DNA of 64,000 bases from DAIOXA01 sp050949165 (GTDB lineage Bacteria; Bacillota; Proteinivoracia; UBA4975): positions 186,001-250,000 of the forward strand of contig JBMNFF010000009.1 in NCBI GenBank assembly GCA_050949165.1, read 5' to 3'. Below are positions 42,432-51,020 of the stretch, piece by piece. Every line of letters begins with the position of its first letter. Positions within the stretch are counted from its first letter, which is position 1. The notes under the pieces are model-generated. The model was given only the letters and a program-made list of their open reading frames with translations. It was not told the origin of the DNA and did not search any database. The position numbers and the translations under genes are program-made.

Positions 42432-43195
42432 CCGACCGGGTGGCCCTGATCCTGGAGTACGACGGCACCGAGTACAGCGGTTGGCAGTACCAGATCAATG
42501 CCGATACAGTCCAGGCCCAAGTGGAGAAGGCCCTGTACGGCCTCTTTGGCCAGGAAATAAGGGTGATGGGGGCCAGTCGCACCGACTCCGGCGTTCACGC
42601 CCGGGGTCAGGTCGCCGCCCTGAATCTTCCCCGCCCATTTCCCCGGCACAAGCTGGCAGCCGCCCTCAATTGGCGCCTGCCAGCCGATATCCGTGTCCTG
42701 GAGGCTTACCCTGTCCCCCGGGATTTTAACCCCCGGACCTGGGCCAAGGGCAAGATTTACCGGTACTTTATCTACAACCGCAACCCCCAGCCCGCCCTGG
42801 CCTCGCATTATTACTGGTCCCTGCCGTATAACCTGGACACCGCAGCCATGAACAGCGGTGCCCGCCACCTCATCGGCTGCCACGACTTCTCCAGTTTCCA
42901 GGCGGCGGGCTCGCCGGTGGAGGACACCCGGCGCACCATCCGCCACTTATTCTGCTGGCGCCGGGGGAACCTGGTTACCATAACCTGTGTGGGCGACGGC
43001 TTTCTGTACAATATGGTGAGGATTATCGTCGGCAGCTTGGTGGAAATCGGCCTGGGCAGGCAGGAGCCCCAATGGGCCAGGCAGGCCCTGGAGGCTCGGA
43101 ACCGGGATGCGGCGGGACCGACGGCCCCGGCCCAGGGTTTGTTCCTGGAAAGGGTCCTCTACCGCCCGTCCCTTGACAGTTACCGCCGACTGTAA
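42416..43195 (+). CDS. truA: tRNA pseudouridine synthase A
   Basis: 259 aa. Makes pseudouridine at positions 38-40 of tRNA anticodon stems. The catalytic Asp is in ASRTDSGVHARGQ. I chose ATG 42416, which gives MAGTLTDRVALILEYDGTEYSGWQ; the earlier ATG 42371 lies deep inside ecfT. The promoter for rplM lies across its 3' end. Confidence 0.94.
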   Translation: MAGTLTDRVALILEYDGTEYSGWQYQINADTVQAQVEKALYGLFGQEIRVMGASRTDSGVHARGQVAALNLPRPFPRHKLAAALNWRLPADIRVLEAYPVPRDFNPRTWAKGKIYRYFIYNRNPQPALASHYYWSLPYNLDTAAMNSGARHLIGCHDFSSFQAAGSPVEDTRRTIRHLFCWRRGNLVTITCVGDGFLYNMVRIIVGSLVEIGLGRQEPQWARQALEARNRDAAGPTAPAQGLFLERVLYRPSLDSYRRL

Positions 43196-43201
43196 TAAAA
43201 T
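43173..43201 (+). promoter_or_regulatory. rplM-rpsI promoter
   Basis: TTGACA (43173-43178), 17 bp, TAAAAT (43196-43201). The -35 box is inside the end of truA; the -10 box follows its stop. Confidence 0.8.
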
Positions 43202-43217
43202 ATTTCAGGATATGTAT

Positions 43218-43238
43218 AAATCCGTGAGCCCCGGATTT
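43218..43238 (+). promoter_or_regulatory. Hairpin in the rplM leader (possible L13 leader)
   Basis: AAATCCG / CGGATTT stem with loop TGAGCCC, between promoter and ribosome site. Position fits an autoregulatory L13 leader, but I cannot confirm the consensus by eye. Confidence 0.45.
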
Positions 43239-43267
43239 TACAGGATCTATGCAAGGAGGAAAATACA

Positions 43268-43705
43268 ATGCGTACCACCTATTTGGCCAGGCCAGAGCAA
43301 GTTGAGCGCAAGTGGTGGCTCATCGACGCCGAAGGTCAGACCCTGGGTCGGCTTGCTTCTGAAATAGCAGCGATTCTCCGTGGCAAGCACAAGCCCATCT
43401 TCACCCCAAACGTAGACACCGGGGACCACGTTATAGTAATCAATGCTGCTAAAGTGGTTATAACCGGTAACAAGGCCCAGCAGAAGATGTACTACCGCCA
43501 CACCGGATATCCCGGCGGCCTCAAGGCTGTGAGCTTTGAAGAACTGATGCAGAAAAAACCTGATCAAGCCGTTTACCGGGCGGTAAAGGGCATGCTCCCC
43601 CACAACAGGTTGGGTCGGGCCATGCTTAAGAAGCTCCGCGTCTATGCAGGACCCGAGCACCAGCACGCTGCCCAGCAACCTGAAAAATGGGAAATCAGAG
43701 GTTAA
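43268..43705 (+). CDS. rplM: 50S ribosomal protein L13
   Basis: 145 aa, starting MRTTYLARPEQVERKWWLID, a typical opening, with the NAAKVVITGNKAQQKMYYRHTGYPGG block. AAGGAGG precedes the ATG. Cotranscribed with rpsI 18 bases downstream. Confidence 0.97.
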   Translation: MRTTYLARPEQVERKWWLIDAEGQTLGRLASEIAAILRGKHKPIFTPNVDTGDHVIVINAAKVVITGNKAQQKMYYRHTGYPGGLKAVSFEELMQKKPDQAVYRAVKGMLPHNRLGRAMLKKLRVYAGPEHQHAAQQPEKWEIRG

Positions 43706-43723
43706 GGAAAGGGGGATGCATTA

Positions 43724-44119
43724 ATGGCTAAAGTTCAGTATTTCGGAACCGGTCGCAGGAAGAACGCCGTTGCCCGGGTGCGCCTGGTGCCCGGCGATGG
43801 CAAGGTTATCATCAACAAGCGGGATATCGACGACTACTTTGGCGGTCTCGAGACCCTCAAGCTCATCGTTGCCCAGCCCCTGGAAGCCACCCAGACCAAC
43901 GGCAAATTTGACGTTCTCGTCAATGTCCATGGCGGCGGCATCAGCGGTCAAGCCGGCGCCATCCGACACGGCATTGCCAGGGCCCTGCTCAAAGTAGATG
44001 GCGAGCTCCGCCCCATCCTCAAAAAAGCCGGTTACCTCACCCGGGATCCCCGGATGAAAGAGCGCAAGAAGTACGGTCTCAAAGCCGCACGTCGTGCACC
44101 CCAGTTCAGCAAGCGTTGA
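43724..44119 (+). CDS. rpsI: 30S ribosomal protein S9
   Basis: 131 aa. YFGTGRRKNAVARVRL at the start and the RAPQFSKR C-terminal tail, whose last Arg contacts the P-site tRNA, are intact. Its 3' end is a known integration target of several integrative elements, and element-type genes begin in the next 500 bases; the reading frame is not damaged. Confidence 0.97.
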   Translation: MAKVQYFGTGRRKNAVARVRLVPGDGKVIINKRDIDDYFGGLETLKLIVAQPLEATQTNGKFDVLVNVHGGGISGQAGAIRHGIARALLKVDGELRPILKKAGYLTRDPRMKERKKYGLKAARRAPQFSKR

Positions 44120-44136
44120 TCTCGAGTCGGAATCAT

Positions 44137-44174
44137 CAAAAAACCCTGGAATCTCAACGGTTTCAGGGTTTTTT
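44137..44174 (+). terminator. Rho-independent terminator after rpsI
   Basis: AACCCTG / CAGGGTT stem with flanking A-run and T-run (AAAAAACCCTG ... CAGGGTTTTTT). The symmetric A/T flanks allow it to work in both directions. Confidence 0.88.
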
Positions 44175-44192
44175 CATGCCCGGAAATCTTTG

Positions 44193-44221
44193 ATGGTTTT
44201 TCATGGCGTTCCATGGTTTTC
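44193..44221. repeat. Direct repeat pair ATGGTTTT, 20 bp apart
   Basis: ATGGTTTTTC at 44193 and ATGGTTTTC at 44213, two helical turns apart. Together with the next repeat pair these could be integrase arm-type sites at an element end. Apart from the repeats and a terminator, I see no gene in 44,175-44,617. Confidence 0.45.
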
Positions 44222-44230
44222 GACCGATTT

Positions 44231-44292
44231 TTTATAGTTAACGAGGGGCTAACCGCCGTTTTTCGGGCCTTTATAGTTAACAAATGGGCTAA
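44231..44292. repeat. Direct repeat pair TTTATAGTTAAC-N3/4-GGGCTAA, 39 bp apart
   Basis: TTTATAGTTAAC starts at 44231 and 44270, each followed after a short variable gap by GGCTAA. This sits about 110-170 bp beyond rpsI. Possible integrase or replication-protein binding sites; function not shown. Confidence 0.55.
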
Positions 44293-44531
44293 ATGAGGGA
44301 GAGCAAAAAGTGCGTTTTCAGTGGATTGAAGGGCGGCATGTCTTCTCTCCGAAAAGCGGTTTACTCCCCCTTTCCTTGCCTCTATCCAGACTACGATTTG
44401 AAATTGGTCCGTTTGGCCGAATCTGACCGAACCAGACATTTCTAATCAGGTTTTATCCTTATCTATGGTGCTCAGCAGACAGTTCTTCCTGCCGGGCATC
44501 TTTTCTTTTCCAGAAGAAAACCTCCATACAT

Positions 44532-44569
44532 AGCCCGGTTACTGTTCTGAACGGTAATCGGGCTTTTTT
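44532..44569 (+). terminator. Terminator at the left side of the element
   Basis: AGCCCGGTTAC pairs with GGTAATCGGGCT (one G-T pair), then TTTTTTC. It shields the element genes from chromosomal readthrough, or belonged to a gene now lost. Confidence 0.85.
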
Positions 44570-44617
44570 CATTTCTGCAGGCTCTGCAGAACCATCATGA
44601 AAAAGGAGGATTAGTCG

Positions 44618-44875
44618 ATGGAAAAAGAAACTATCATGATCGACGGCGTGCGTTACTATGCTGACCGTCCTCGCAGCTGCAGGGGCTGTTTCTTTTGGAA
44701 GAACAGGAAAACGGGCTGCGTCCTCAAAAAGGAGAATTGTTACTATCTGGCGGAAGCACCCAAACGGAAGTCTCCCTGTGAAGGCTGCTGTTATGGCCCA
44801 TGTGTCAGCTTCTGCATGAAAAAGATCCTTGGATATAAGGGTGAGGAGGTGCCTGCCAGTGTGCGACAGAAATGA
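44618..44875 (+). CDS. Small cysteine-rich protein of the element
   Basis: 85 aa with nine Cys, clustered as CRGC, then CVLKKENC, then CEGCCYGPC, and a late FC. This suggests a metal-binding, possibly zinc- or Fe-S-type, fold. The start is ATG behind AAAAAGGAGG. Such Cys-rich small proteins recur near the replication end of gut-Clostridia conjugative elements; I do not know a function. The next small Cys-rich gene overlaps it by 17 bp. Confidence 0.75.
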   Translation: MEKETIMIDGVRYYADRPRSCRGCFFWKNRKTGCVLKKENCYYLAEAPKRKSPCEGCCYGPCVSFCMKKILGYKGEEVPASVRQK

Positions 44876-45101
44876 AACGCTGAACCGGTGCAGGAAGCTG
44901 CTGGATACGCCTAACAAAGCCGACAGGGCAAAAGAACCGCCCAAATGCAGATGCTGCCTTTACTACCAGCCTGATTTCCGGTACCGGAGCTGTCTTTTCT
45001 CAGAATGCCCATATGGCAAGGCCGGAAATACGGCCTTCCGGAAAAAGCCGCTTCGAAATGAGAAGATCATCGGCAAGGAGGTGGGTGGTATGGATGCATG
45101 A
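44859..45101 (+). CDS. Second small cysteine-rich protein
   Basis: 80 aa from GTG 44859, which lies 8 bases after GAGGAGG; the in-frame TTG 44829 has no site. Six Cys (CDR, CRK, CRCC, CLFSEC) and many Lys/Arg. It overlaps the preceding Cys-rich gene and the following repA_N-type start, so all three are translated together. Function unknown. Confidence 0.65.
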   Translation: MCDRNETLNRCRKLLDTPNKADRAKEPPKCRCCLYYQPDFRYRSCLFSECPYGKAGNTAFRKKPLRNEKIIGKEVGGMDA

Positions 45102-46131
45102 GTATTTTTACGGTGCACAGTCCAGCACATACTCCTTCATTCGGGTCCCCACGGTTCTTTTCACTGATGATCAGTACAAATATGTTTCGGCAGAGGCTAA
45201 AGTCCTGTATGGCCTGCTTCTGGCAAGAATGGATCTTTCAGCCAAAAACGGTTGGCTCGATGATCAGGGCCCCGGCTATGACGAGTACAACATTACGCAG
45301 GAGCAGGTCGGTCATAATCCTTATGAATTGGCGTCGTATCTGACAGTCGTGTTTGAGAATTATACCCGATCCCAGGTACAGAGTACCCTGCAGCAGATTT
45401 TTGCCGCGCAGTATGAACTGACAATAGAGGAGGTCGTGGAGACTAGGTATAGGACTGAAACAAGAACCAGGACAGTCACCTACACCGATCCGGAGACCGG
45501 TGAATCCTATGACGAGGAAGAAGAATACGAGGTCGAAGTACCGTATCAGTACTATATCCTGAATGTCAACATGGAAAACAACGGCCTCTCGGAAATCCTG
45601 CTTACGGCAGGCCTGACGGAAGACCAGATATCCCGGTATGCCCTTCTGATGCAGACTCTGGGCAACAGGCCGGACATCTTCGGAGACAATCCCTATGCCA
45701 TCGCCATGCAGGACGTTCTCCACTACGACATCCCCGGCGAGGCACTTACGGAAGAGAGATTCCGAAGGATGATCACGGAGGCCGAGAAATACCTGGGCTA
45801 TCCGTATGTCTGGGGCGGATCTTCCCCGTCCACGAGCTTTGACTGCTCAGGCTTCGTTTCCTGGGTCATCAATCATTGCGGCAACGGCTGGAACGTCGGA
45901 AGACTCGGCGCGGAAGGCCTGCGTCAGATCTGCGCGATCATCCCGCCAAGTGAAGCCAAGCCCGGAGATCTGATCTTCTTCCAGGGCACGTATGATACGA
46001 CCGGTGCTTCCCATGTGGCCATCTATGTTGGCAACAACATGATGATTCACTGCGGAAACCCGATCCAGTACGCAAGCATCGATACAACGTACTGGAGAGC
46101 ACACTTTTACTGTTTTGGCCGTCTGCCTTAA
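45094..46131 (+). CDS. Chimeric protein: RepA_N N-terminus fused to C40 (NlpC/P60) peptidase
   Basis: 345 aa. Residues 1 to about 58 match the start of RepA_N replication initiators (MHEYFYGAQ, VPTVLFTDDQYK, SAEAKVLYGLLLARM, KNGWLDDQG). From about residue 62 it continues as the middle and end of the element C40 peptidase: a domain with ELASYL and VETRYRTETRTR, then NlpC/P60 with Cys251 (SFDCSGF), His307 and a C-terminal polar residue. In relatives these are separate genes far apart with the conjugation machinery between them. The fusion is in frame and has no signal peptide, so the peptidase would be stranded in the cytoplasm. A hairpin without T-run (46119-46145) ends the gene. Confidence 0.8.
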   Translation: MHEYFYGAQSSTYSFIRVPTVLFTDDQYKYVSAEAKVLYGLLLARMDLSAKNGWLDDQGPGYDEYNITQEQVGHNPYELASYLTVVFENYTRSQVQSTLQQIFAAQYELTIEEVVETRYRTETRTRTVTYTDPETGESYDEEEEYEVEVPYQYYILNVNMENNGLSEILLTAGLTEDQISRYALLMQTLGNRPDIFGDNPYAIAMQDVLHYDIPGEALTEERFRRMITEAEKYLGYPYVWGGSSPSTSFDCSGFVSWVINHCGNGWNVGRLGAEGLRQICAIIPPSEAKPGDLIFFQGTYDTTGASHVAIYVGNNMMIHCGNPIQYASIDTTYWRAHFYCFGRLP

Positions 46132-46170
46132 GTCTGGGCAGACGGTCATTTCATCCAAAGGAGGATTGAA

Positions 46171-46446
46171 ATGGACGATTCAAAGCTGAACCGCCTGCGT
46201 GAAGAGCTGAAGGCGGCAAAAAAGAAACGGGATTCCTGGGAGGCAAAGGTCAAGGACTTGGAACGCAGATACAACGAGGCTGAGAAGGTTTGTGTATACG
46301 GGATCTTCCAGGCGGCCAACATGACGCCGGAGCAGCTGGCGGAGCTGATACGTTCTGCTGCTTCCGGTATTCCCCGTACCCCGGTATTCCTTCAGGAAGC
46401 CGACACCGAAAACGACACTTACGAAGAGGAGGATAACAAAGAATGA
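46171..46446 (+). CDS. DUF4315-like small coiled-coil protein
   Basis: 91 aa. A charged helical N-terminus (LNRLREELKAAKKKRDSWEAKVKDLERRY in blocks) likely to form a coiled coil, then MTPEQLAELI and an acidic tail. This matches the small protein between the C40 peptidase and the DUF4366 protein in Tn1549-like elements. It overlaps the next gene by ATGA. Role in transfer is inferred from context only. Confidence 0.68.
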   Translation: MDDSKLNRLREELKAAKKKRDSWEAKVKDLERRYNEAEKVCVYGIFQAANMTPEQLAELIRSAASGIPRTPVFLQEADTENDTYEEEDNKE

Positions 46447-47699
46447 TCAAAAAGAAGATGGCCGCACTGCTTGCGGTCGTACTGATTCTGGTGATGGTAT
46501 TCCCGGTTTCGGCCTTTGCCTACGCGCCGGAATCTGAACAGACGTCGGCGGGTACTGAAACAGAGCCTGCAAAAACCGAAGAAGCTACGGAGCCCGAAAG
46601 TGATGACAGCGAAGGGAGTCCGGACGGTTTGGAAGCCTTTCTCTCTGATCCCGATTTGCTGCGTGTGCTTCTGGCCGGAACGGATCCGGAGATCCTGGAG
46701 GTCCTAAAGGAACACCCGAAACTGATCGCACTGCTGATTCCCACGCTGCATATCACCGTTACGGACGGTTCCGTGGTGATCTCCACCGACAAGCAGGTTC
46801 CGGAGGATCCGGCAAGGACCGGCACTGTGACCACCCAGGGCGGCAACCTGAACGTGAGAACCGGCCCCAGTACGGGTTACAGCATCATCACGCAGCTGAC
46901 CAACGGAAGCACCGTCAACGTGATCGGGGAAAAGGACGGCTGGTATGAGATCGAGCTCCCGGCAAGATACGGCTATGTCTGCGGACAGTATCTGAGAGTG
47001 AATGACATCCCTTCCACACAGACGGACGATGGCTATACCTTCGATATCGACGGAACCATGATTCTGAGCTTTCTGGAGCTCCTTGCAGGCACCGGAACCG
47101 AATCCGGTATCCATGGGCTGACACCCTCCGGAAATCTCACCCTAGTGGATGATTACGGGGAAAGAAACGGCGAGGGCCAGCAGTTCATCACACTGGTCAC
47201 GAAAGCAGGCAACTACTTCTACCTGATCATCGATCGTGACGAAAAGGGCGAAGAGACCGTACACTTCCTGAATCTCGTGGATGAACGAGATCTGTTCTCC
47301 TTGATGGAGGAGGATGAGGCTGCCGACTATCAGGCGCAGCTTGCTGCTGAACAGGCGGCCAGAGAAGCTGCTGAAAGGGCGGCTGCCGAGGCTGCAGCAC
47401 AGACCGGTGAGAGCAGCACGGAAGAGCCAGAGCCTCAACCCGAAAAGAAAGGCACCAAAATGCTCCCTGTTGTGATCATCATTCTCGTCATGGCGGCGGT
47501 CGGCGGCGGATGGTTCTTCATGCAGACCAAGAAGAAAAAGCAGGCTGCAAGCGGTCCGGATCCGGACGCCGATTACACCGATGATGACGAGGATTACGGT
47601 GCCGGCGAGAGCGAACCGGTCGATGACTCCGATCCCTATGAGGACGAGATCCTGGATGATTCTGAGGAATCCGGAGAAGGCAGCGAGGAGGATCTGTGA
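46443..47699 (+). CDS. Exported SH3/DUF4366-like element protein (CD1107 type)
   Basis: 418 aa. Signal peptide at residues 1-28 (KKKMAALLAVVLILVMVFPV), acidic linker, bacterial SH3 domain (about 125-185: GGNLNVRTGPSTGYSII, GYVCGQYLRV), a DUF4366-like region (NGEGQQFITLVTKAGNYFYLIIDRD in blocks), an Ala/Glu-rich coil, one transmembrane helix (about 339-361) and a long acidic tail. In relatives it belongs to the conjugation module and is thought to act at the cell envelope. The SH3 domain, which often binds peptidoglycan, is an addition. Confidence 0.75.
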   Translation: MIKKKMAALLAVVLILVMVFPVSAFAYAPESEQTSAGTETEPAKTEEATEPESDDSEGSPDGLEAFLSDPDLLRVLLAGTDPEILEVLKEHPKLIALLIPTLHITVTDGSVVISTDKQVPEDPARTGTVTTQGGNLNVRTGPSTGYSIITQLTNGSTVNVIGEKDGWYEIELPARYGYVCGQYLRVNDIPSTQTDDGYTFDIDGTMILSFLELLAGTGTESGIHGLTPSGNLTLVDDYGERNGEGQQFITLVTKAGNYFYLIIDRDEKGEETVHFLNLVDERDLFSLMEEDEAADYQAQLAAEQAAREAAERAAAEAAAQTGESSTEEPEPQPEKKGTKMLPVVIIILVMAAVGGGWFFMQTKKKKQAASGPDPDADYTDDDEDYGAGESEPVDDSDPYEDEILDDSEESGEGSEEDL

Positions 47700-47839
47700 T
47701 GGTGGTTGTTATGACGCCGGAGGAACTGCGGGACTTTATCCGTTTCATGCCGGATGACGAGATCCTGAAGATCACCATCGAGCTTAAGGAGGATAGCCAG
47801 AACAGAGATGACAGAGAACGAACCGAGCAACCGATATAA
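47699..47839 (+). CDS. Small hypothetical protein
   Basis: 46 aa, overlapping both neighbours (TGATG with the DUF4366-like gene; 32 bp with the JAB gene). Sequence MTPEELRDFIRFMPDDEILKI suggests a small acidic helical protein. The overlaps support real translation; function unknown. Confidence 0.55.
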   Translation: MVVVMTPEELRDFIRFMPDDEILKITIELKEDSQNRDDRERTEQPI

Positions 47840-48878
47840 GCTGAAAGAAGTCTGTATCCGCCTGGCTGAGGGGCATCCGTTATACTCGGATGTCCCTCTT
47901 TCCTCCCCCGGAGCAGCGCTTCAGGTAATGCGGAAGGAAATGTCCCAGTTCGACCGGGAGTGCCTCTGTGTAGTGAACCTCAACACAAAGCTCCAGCCAA
48001 TCAATTTCAATATCGTCAGCGTTGGCGAGCTGAACCAGTCGATTGCGGCGATCCCGAACATTCTGAAGTCGGGACTCATGTCCAATGCGGGAGCTTTCAT
48101 CCTGCTTCACAACCACCCGTCCGGGGATCCGACGCCATCACAGGCAGATCTCACGACCACGAGGAAGGTCATTGAGGCCGGTAAGCTCATGGGCATTCCC
48201 TGCATGGATCACATCGTAGTCGGCGGGAATGACCGCTACTGCAGCATGCGGGAAGAGAATCTCGCAGATTTCAGCAACAGCAGCATCAACATGACTGCGG
48301 AGGAGATCCTCCGAGTCGCTGATACAAAACCATCTTTTGAAGGAGGAACCAAGACAATGGCAGATGAAAAGACCATGGACCAGGCTGTGGAGGCAGCAAA
48401 GGAAGTGGCACAGCGTGAGGAAGTAACAATCAAGTTCGGGAAAGGCTTGGCCGAGCCCTTTACTTCCAAGGACGGTAAAGAGTGCATGCGAATCACGGTC
48501 CCCAACCAGGATCCGGCGGATAAGACACCCTGGGCATCATTCGTGCTGCCCGCCAAGGCAGTTCACGAGAACCAGTACGGCAAGGGCCTGTGGGCGAAGA
48601 TCCCGGCTGACGGCAAGACCACGGTGACAAAACCTACCCTTATGGGACAGGATGACGCCGGGAAGAATGTCTGGCAGGATGTGAAAACTGACGTTCCGAA
48701 CAGGGACCTGAAGGCAATGGTGGAGTCCTATAAGACCAGGGTTCCGCAGGAAAAGTCCGCCGAGCACAGGGAATCCGCCCGTGAAAAACTGGACGCCCTG
48801 GCCAAGGAAACGGCGGCGAAGGTCTCAATCGACAAACCGAAGGCAAAGAGCAAGTCGAAAAAAGGTCCGGAGCTGTAA
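47808..48878 (+). CDS. JAB/RadC-domain protein fused to an unknown C-terminal domain
   Basis: 356 aa. Residues about 25-160 are a RadC-type JAB domain with the metal motif HNHPSGDPTPSQAD (101-114), as in many mobile-element proteins. Residues 184-356 form a second domain of unknown type (ITVPNQDPADKTPWASFVLPAK) that ends Lys-rich. An internal ATG at 48357 has AGGAGG 10 bases upstream, so the second domain may also be made alone, or two genes have fused. It precedes topoisomerase III. Confidence 0.75.
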   Translation: MTENEPSNRYKLKEVCIRLAEGHPLYSDVPLSSPGAALQVMRKEMSQFDRECLCVVNLNTKLQPINFNIVSVGELNQSIAAIPNILKSGLMSNAGAFILLHNHPSGDPTPSQADLTTTRKVIEAGKLMGIPCMDHIVVGGNDRYCSMREENLADFSNSSINMTAEEILRVADTKPSFEGGTKTMADEKTMDQAVEAAKEVAQREEVTIKFGKGLAEPFTSKDGKECMRITVPNQDPADKTPWASFVLPAKAVHENQYGKGLWAKIPADGKTTVTKPTLMGQDDAGKNVWQDVKTDVPNRDLKAMVESYKTRVPQEKSAEHRESAREKLDALAKETAAKVSIDKPKAKSKSKKGPEL

Positions 48879-48933
48879 GCCGGTAGAGGCAGCAATCGCT
48901 GCCTCGTACATATCTCAGAAAGGAGGAAATAGA

Positions 48934-50073
48934 ATGAAACTTGTAATTGCCGAGAAGCCTTCGGTCGCCCAGTCGCTGGCTAAGGTCATCGGCGCAAACA
49001 AACGCCAGGAAGGCTATCTGGAAGGCAACGGATACCTTGTCAGCTGGTGTATCGGTCATCTGGTAGAACTGTCAGCCCCGGAACGATACGACGAGCGCTA
49101 CGCCAAGTGGCGTCTGGAGGATCTGCCGATCCTACCGGAGCGATTCCTGTATGAGGTCTCCTCGGAGACACGAAAGCAGTACCAGATTCTGAAGTCACTG
49201 ATGGAAAGATCCGACGTCGAGAGCCTTGTCTGTGCCACTGATGCCGGTCGCGAAGGCGAACTCATTTTCCGCCTAGTCTACAACCAGTGCCGATGTAAGA
49301 AACCATTTGAACGGCTGTGGATCTCCAGCATGGAGGATGCAGCCATACGGGAAGGTTTCGAGAAGCTGAGGCCGGGAACTGAATACGATGCCTTATATGA
49401 GGCAGCCCTATGCCGGGAGCGTGCCGACTGGATCGTCGGAATGAACGCCACCCGGCTTTTTTCTTGCCTGTACCATCAGACGCTTGCTGTTGGCCGTGTT
49501 ATGACGCCGACGCTTGCGATGGTCGTGATGCGCGACGCCCAGATCGCTGCCTTCAAGCCTGAGCCTTTCTGGACTGTACAGCTGAAAGCAGGAAATATTG
49601 ATGCTTCCAGCCGACGGTTTTCGACAAAATCCGACGCAGATTTCCTGATGACAGTTTGCCAGGATGCAAAGGGAGTCGTGGTCGAATCCGTCGAGACGAA
49701 GGAAAAGTTGGAGAAACCGCCTCTTCTCTATGATCTGACTAGCCTGCAAAGAGAGGCGAACCGTATCCTCGGCTTCACGGCCCAGCAGACTCTGGACTAC
49801 ACCCAGAGCCTGTATGAGAAGAAGCTTGTCACTTATCCCCGTACGGACAGCCGTTATCTTACAGACGATATGCGGGAAATGCTTCCTGATCTGCTCAAAG
49901 CTGTGACTGAGAAGTTCAAGATCACCGGAGATCTGCGAAGCGAGCCTGTCCACCCAGCTTCTGTTTTCGACAGCAGCAAGGTCAGCGATCATCATGCCAT
50001 TATCCGACAAAGACAATGGCCGAAAGCGATCTTACAAGCCTCCCCCCTCCGGAAATGGCCATTCTCCAGCTGA
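48934..50073 (+). pseudogene. topB: DNA topoisomerase III, N-terminal part (frameshifted)
   Basis: Type IA topoisomerase. Toprim domain (KLVIAEKPSVAQSLAK, DAGREGELIFR) and the active-site Tyr in TYPRTDSRYL are present. After SDHHAII the frame should read Pro-Thr, but only two C stand at 50004-50005, where a third would keep the frame; the true protein continues in the next feature. It ends in about 21 unrelated residues. ATG 48934 behind AAAGGAGG is the start. Frameshift or sequencing error cannot be told apart here. Confidence 0.85.
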
Positions 50074-51020
50074 TATCCGCAAGGCTTCTCTGCACAACCG
50101 GAGAAGATCACCGGTACGCCGAAGTGACTGTAGAGCTTAGCTGTGGAGTCGAAAAATTCACCAGGAAAGGCAGGACAGTACTGCAGCTTGGCTGGAAAGA
50201 CATCTGGCAGCAGTTCTATCCCGAAAAGAAGAACGATGAGGATGTCATTGGTCAGATCCCCAGCAAAGGTACCAGGCTCAGGATCGATTCCACAACGGTG
50301 AAAGAGGGAAAGACCTCTCCCCCGAAGCATTTCACGGAGGACACTCTCCTCTCAGCCATGGAGACAGCCGGCGCGGGTGAGATCCCGGAGGAAGCGGAGC
50401 GAAAAGGCTTGGGTACACCGGCCACCCGTGCAGCGACAATCGAAAAGCTCGTTCAACGCGGCTTCATGGAGCGCAAAGGCGATCGCAAAACGAAACATCT
50501 TATTGCGACAGACAAAGGCAATTCCCTTGTAACCGTCATGCCTGAGCAGATCCAGTCCGCGTCCATGACAGCAGAATGGGAGCAGAAACTCCTAGCCATA
50601 GAACACGGCGAATACGACGCCACTGAATTCATGGACGGCATCGCTGGCATGATTGCAGGTCTGGTGGCCAATTATGAAATAGTGAAAGGAGCAGAGGCAC
50701 TCATGAGCAGAAACAAAGTGATTGGCACCTGCCCACATTGCGGCGCTGAGGTACTGGAAAAACAGAAGGGCTGGTTCTGTAGCAACCGGGAGTGCCGGTT
50801 CATTCTCTGGAAGGACAATGCTTACTTCACCAAGATCGGGAAACGACTTACCCCTCAGATCGTGGAGAAGCTCCTAAAGGATGGACGCGCCCGTCTGAAG
50901 GACTGCAAAAGCCAGAAAACCGGCAAGACCTACAATGCGGATATTCTCCTCTCCACAGAGGCGGACGGCAGACCTCAGTTCTCTCTGGAGTTTCCCGATG
51001 CGAAGGGAGGCAGTAAGTGA
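50016..51020 (+). pseudogene. topB: DNA topoisomerase III, C-terminal part (frameshifted)
   Basis: 334 aa reading from an internal ATG, continuing the TopB fold after the frameshift: EKGLGTPATRAATIEKLV-type block (ERKGLGTPATRAATIEKL), then a C-terminal zinc finger CPHCG...CSNREC. Element-encoded TopB is common in Tn1549-like elements and is thought to help DNA processing in transfer. With a base restored near 50,005, the two parts form one enzyme of about 695 aa. Confidence 0.85.

Noticed and set aside
44120..44180. Assembly misjoin between chromosome and element at rpsI
   Set aside because: rpsI and its terminator are intact and rpsI is a known integration target, so insertion is the simpler reading; only read evidence could exclude a misjoin.
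44459..44944. A 161-codon minus-strand frame at the left end of the element
   Set aside because: It crosses a clear terminator and runs opposite a plus-strand gene with a good ribosome site; its protein resembles nothing known.
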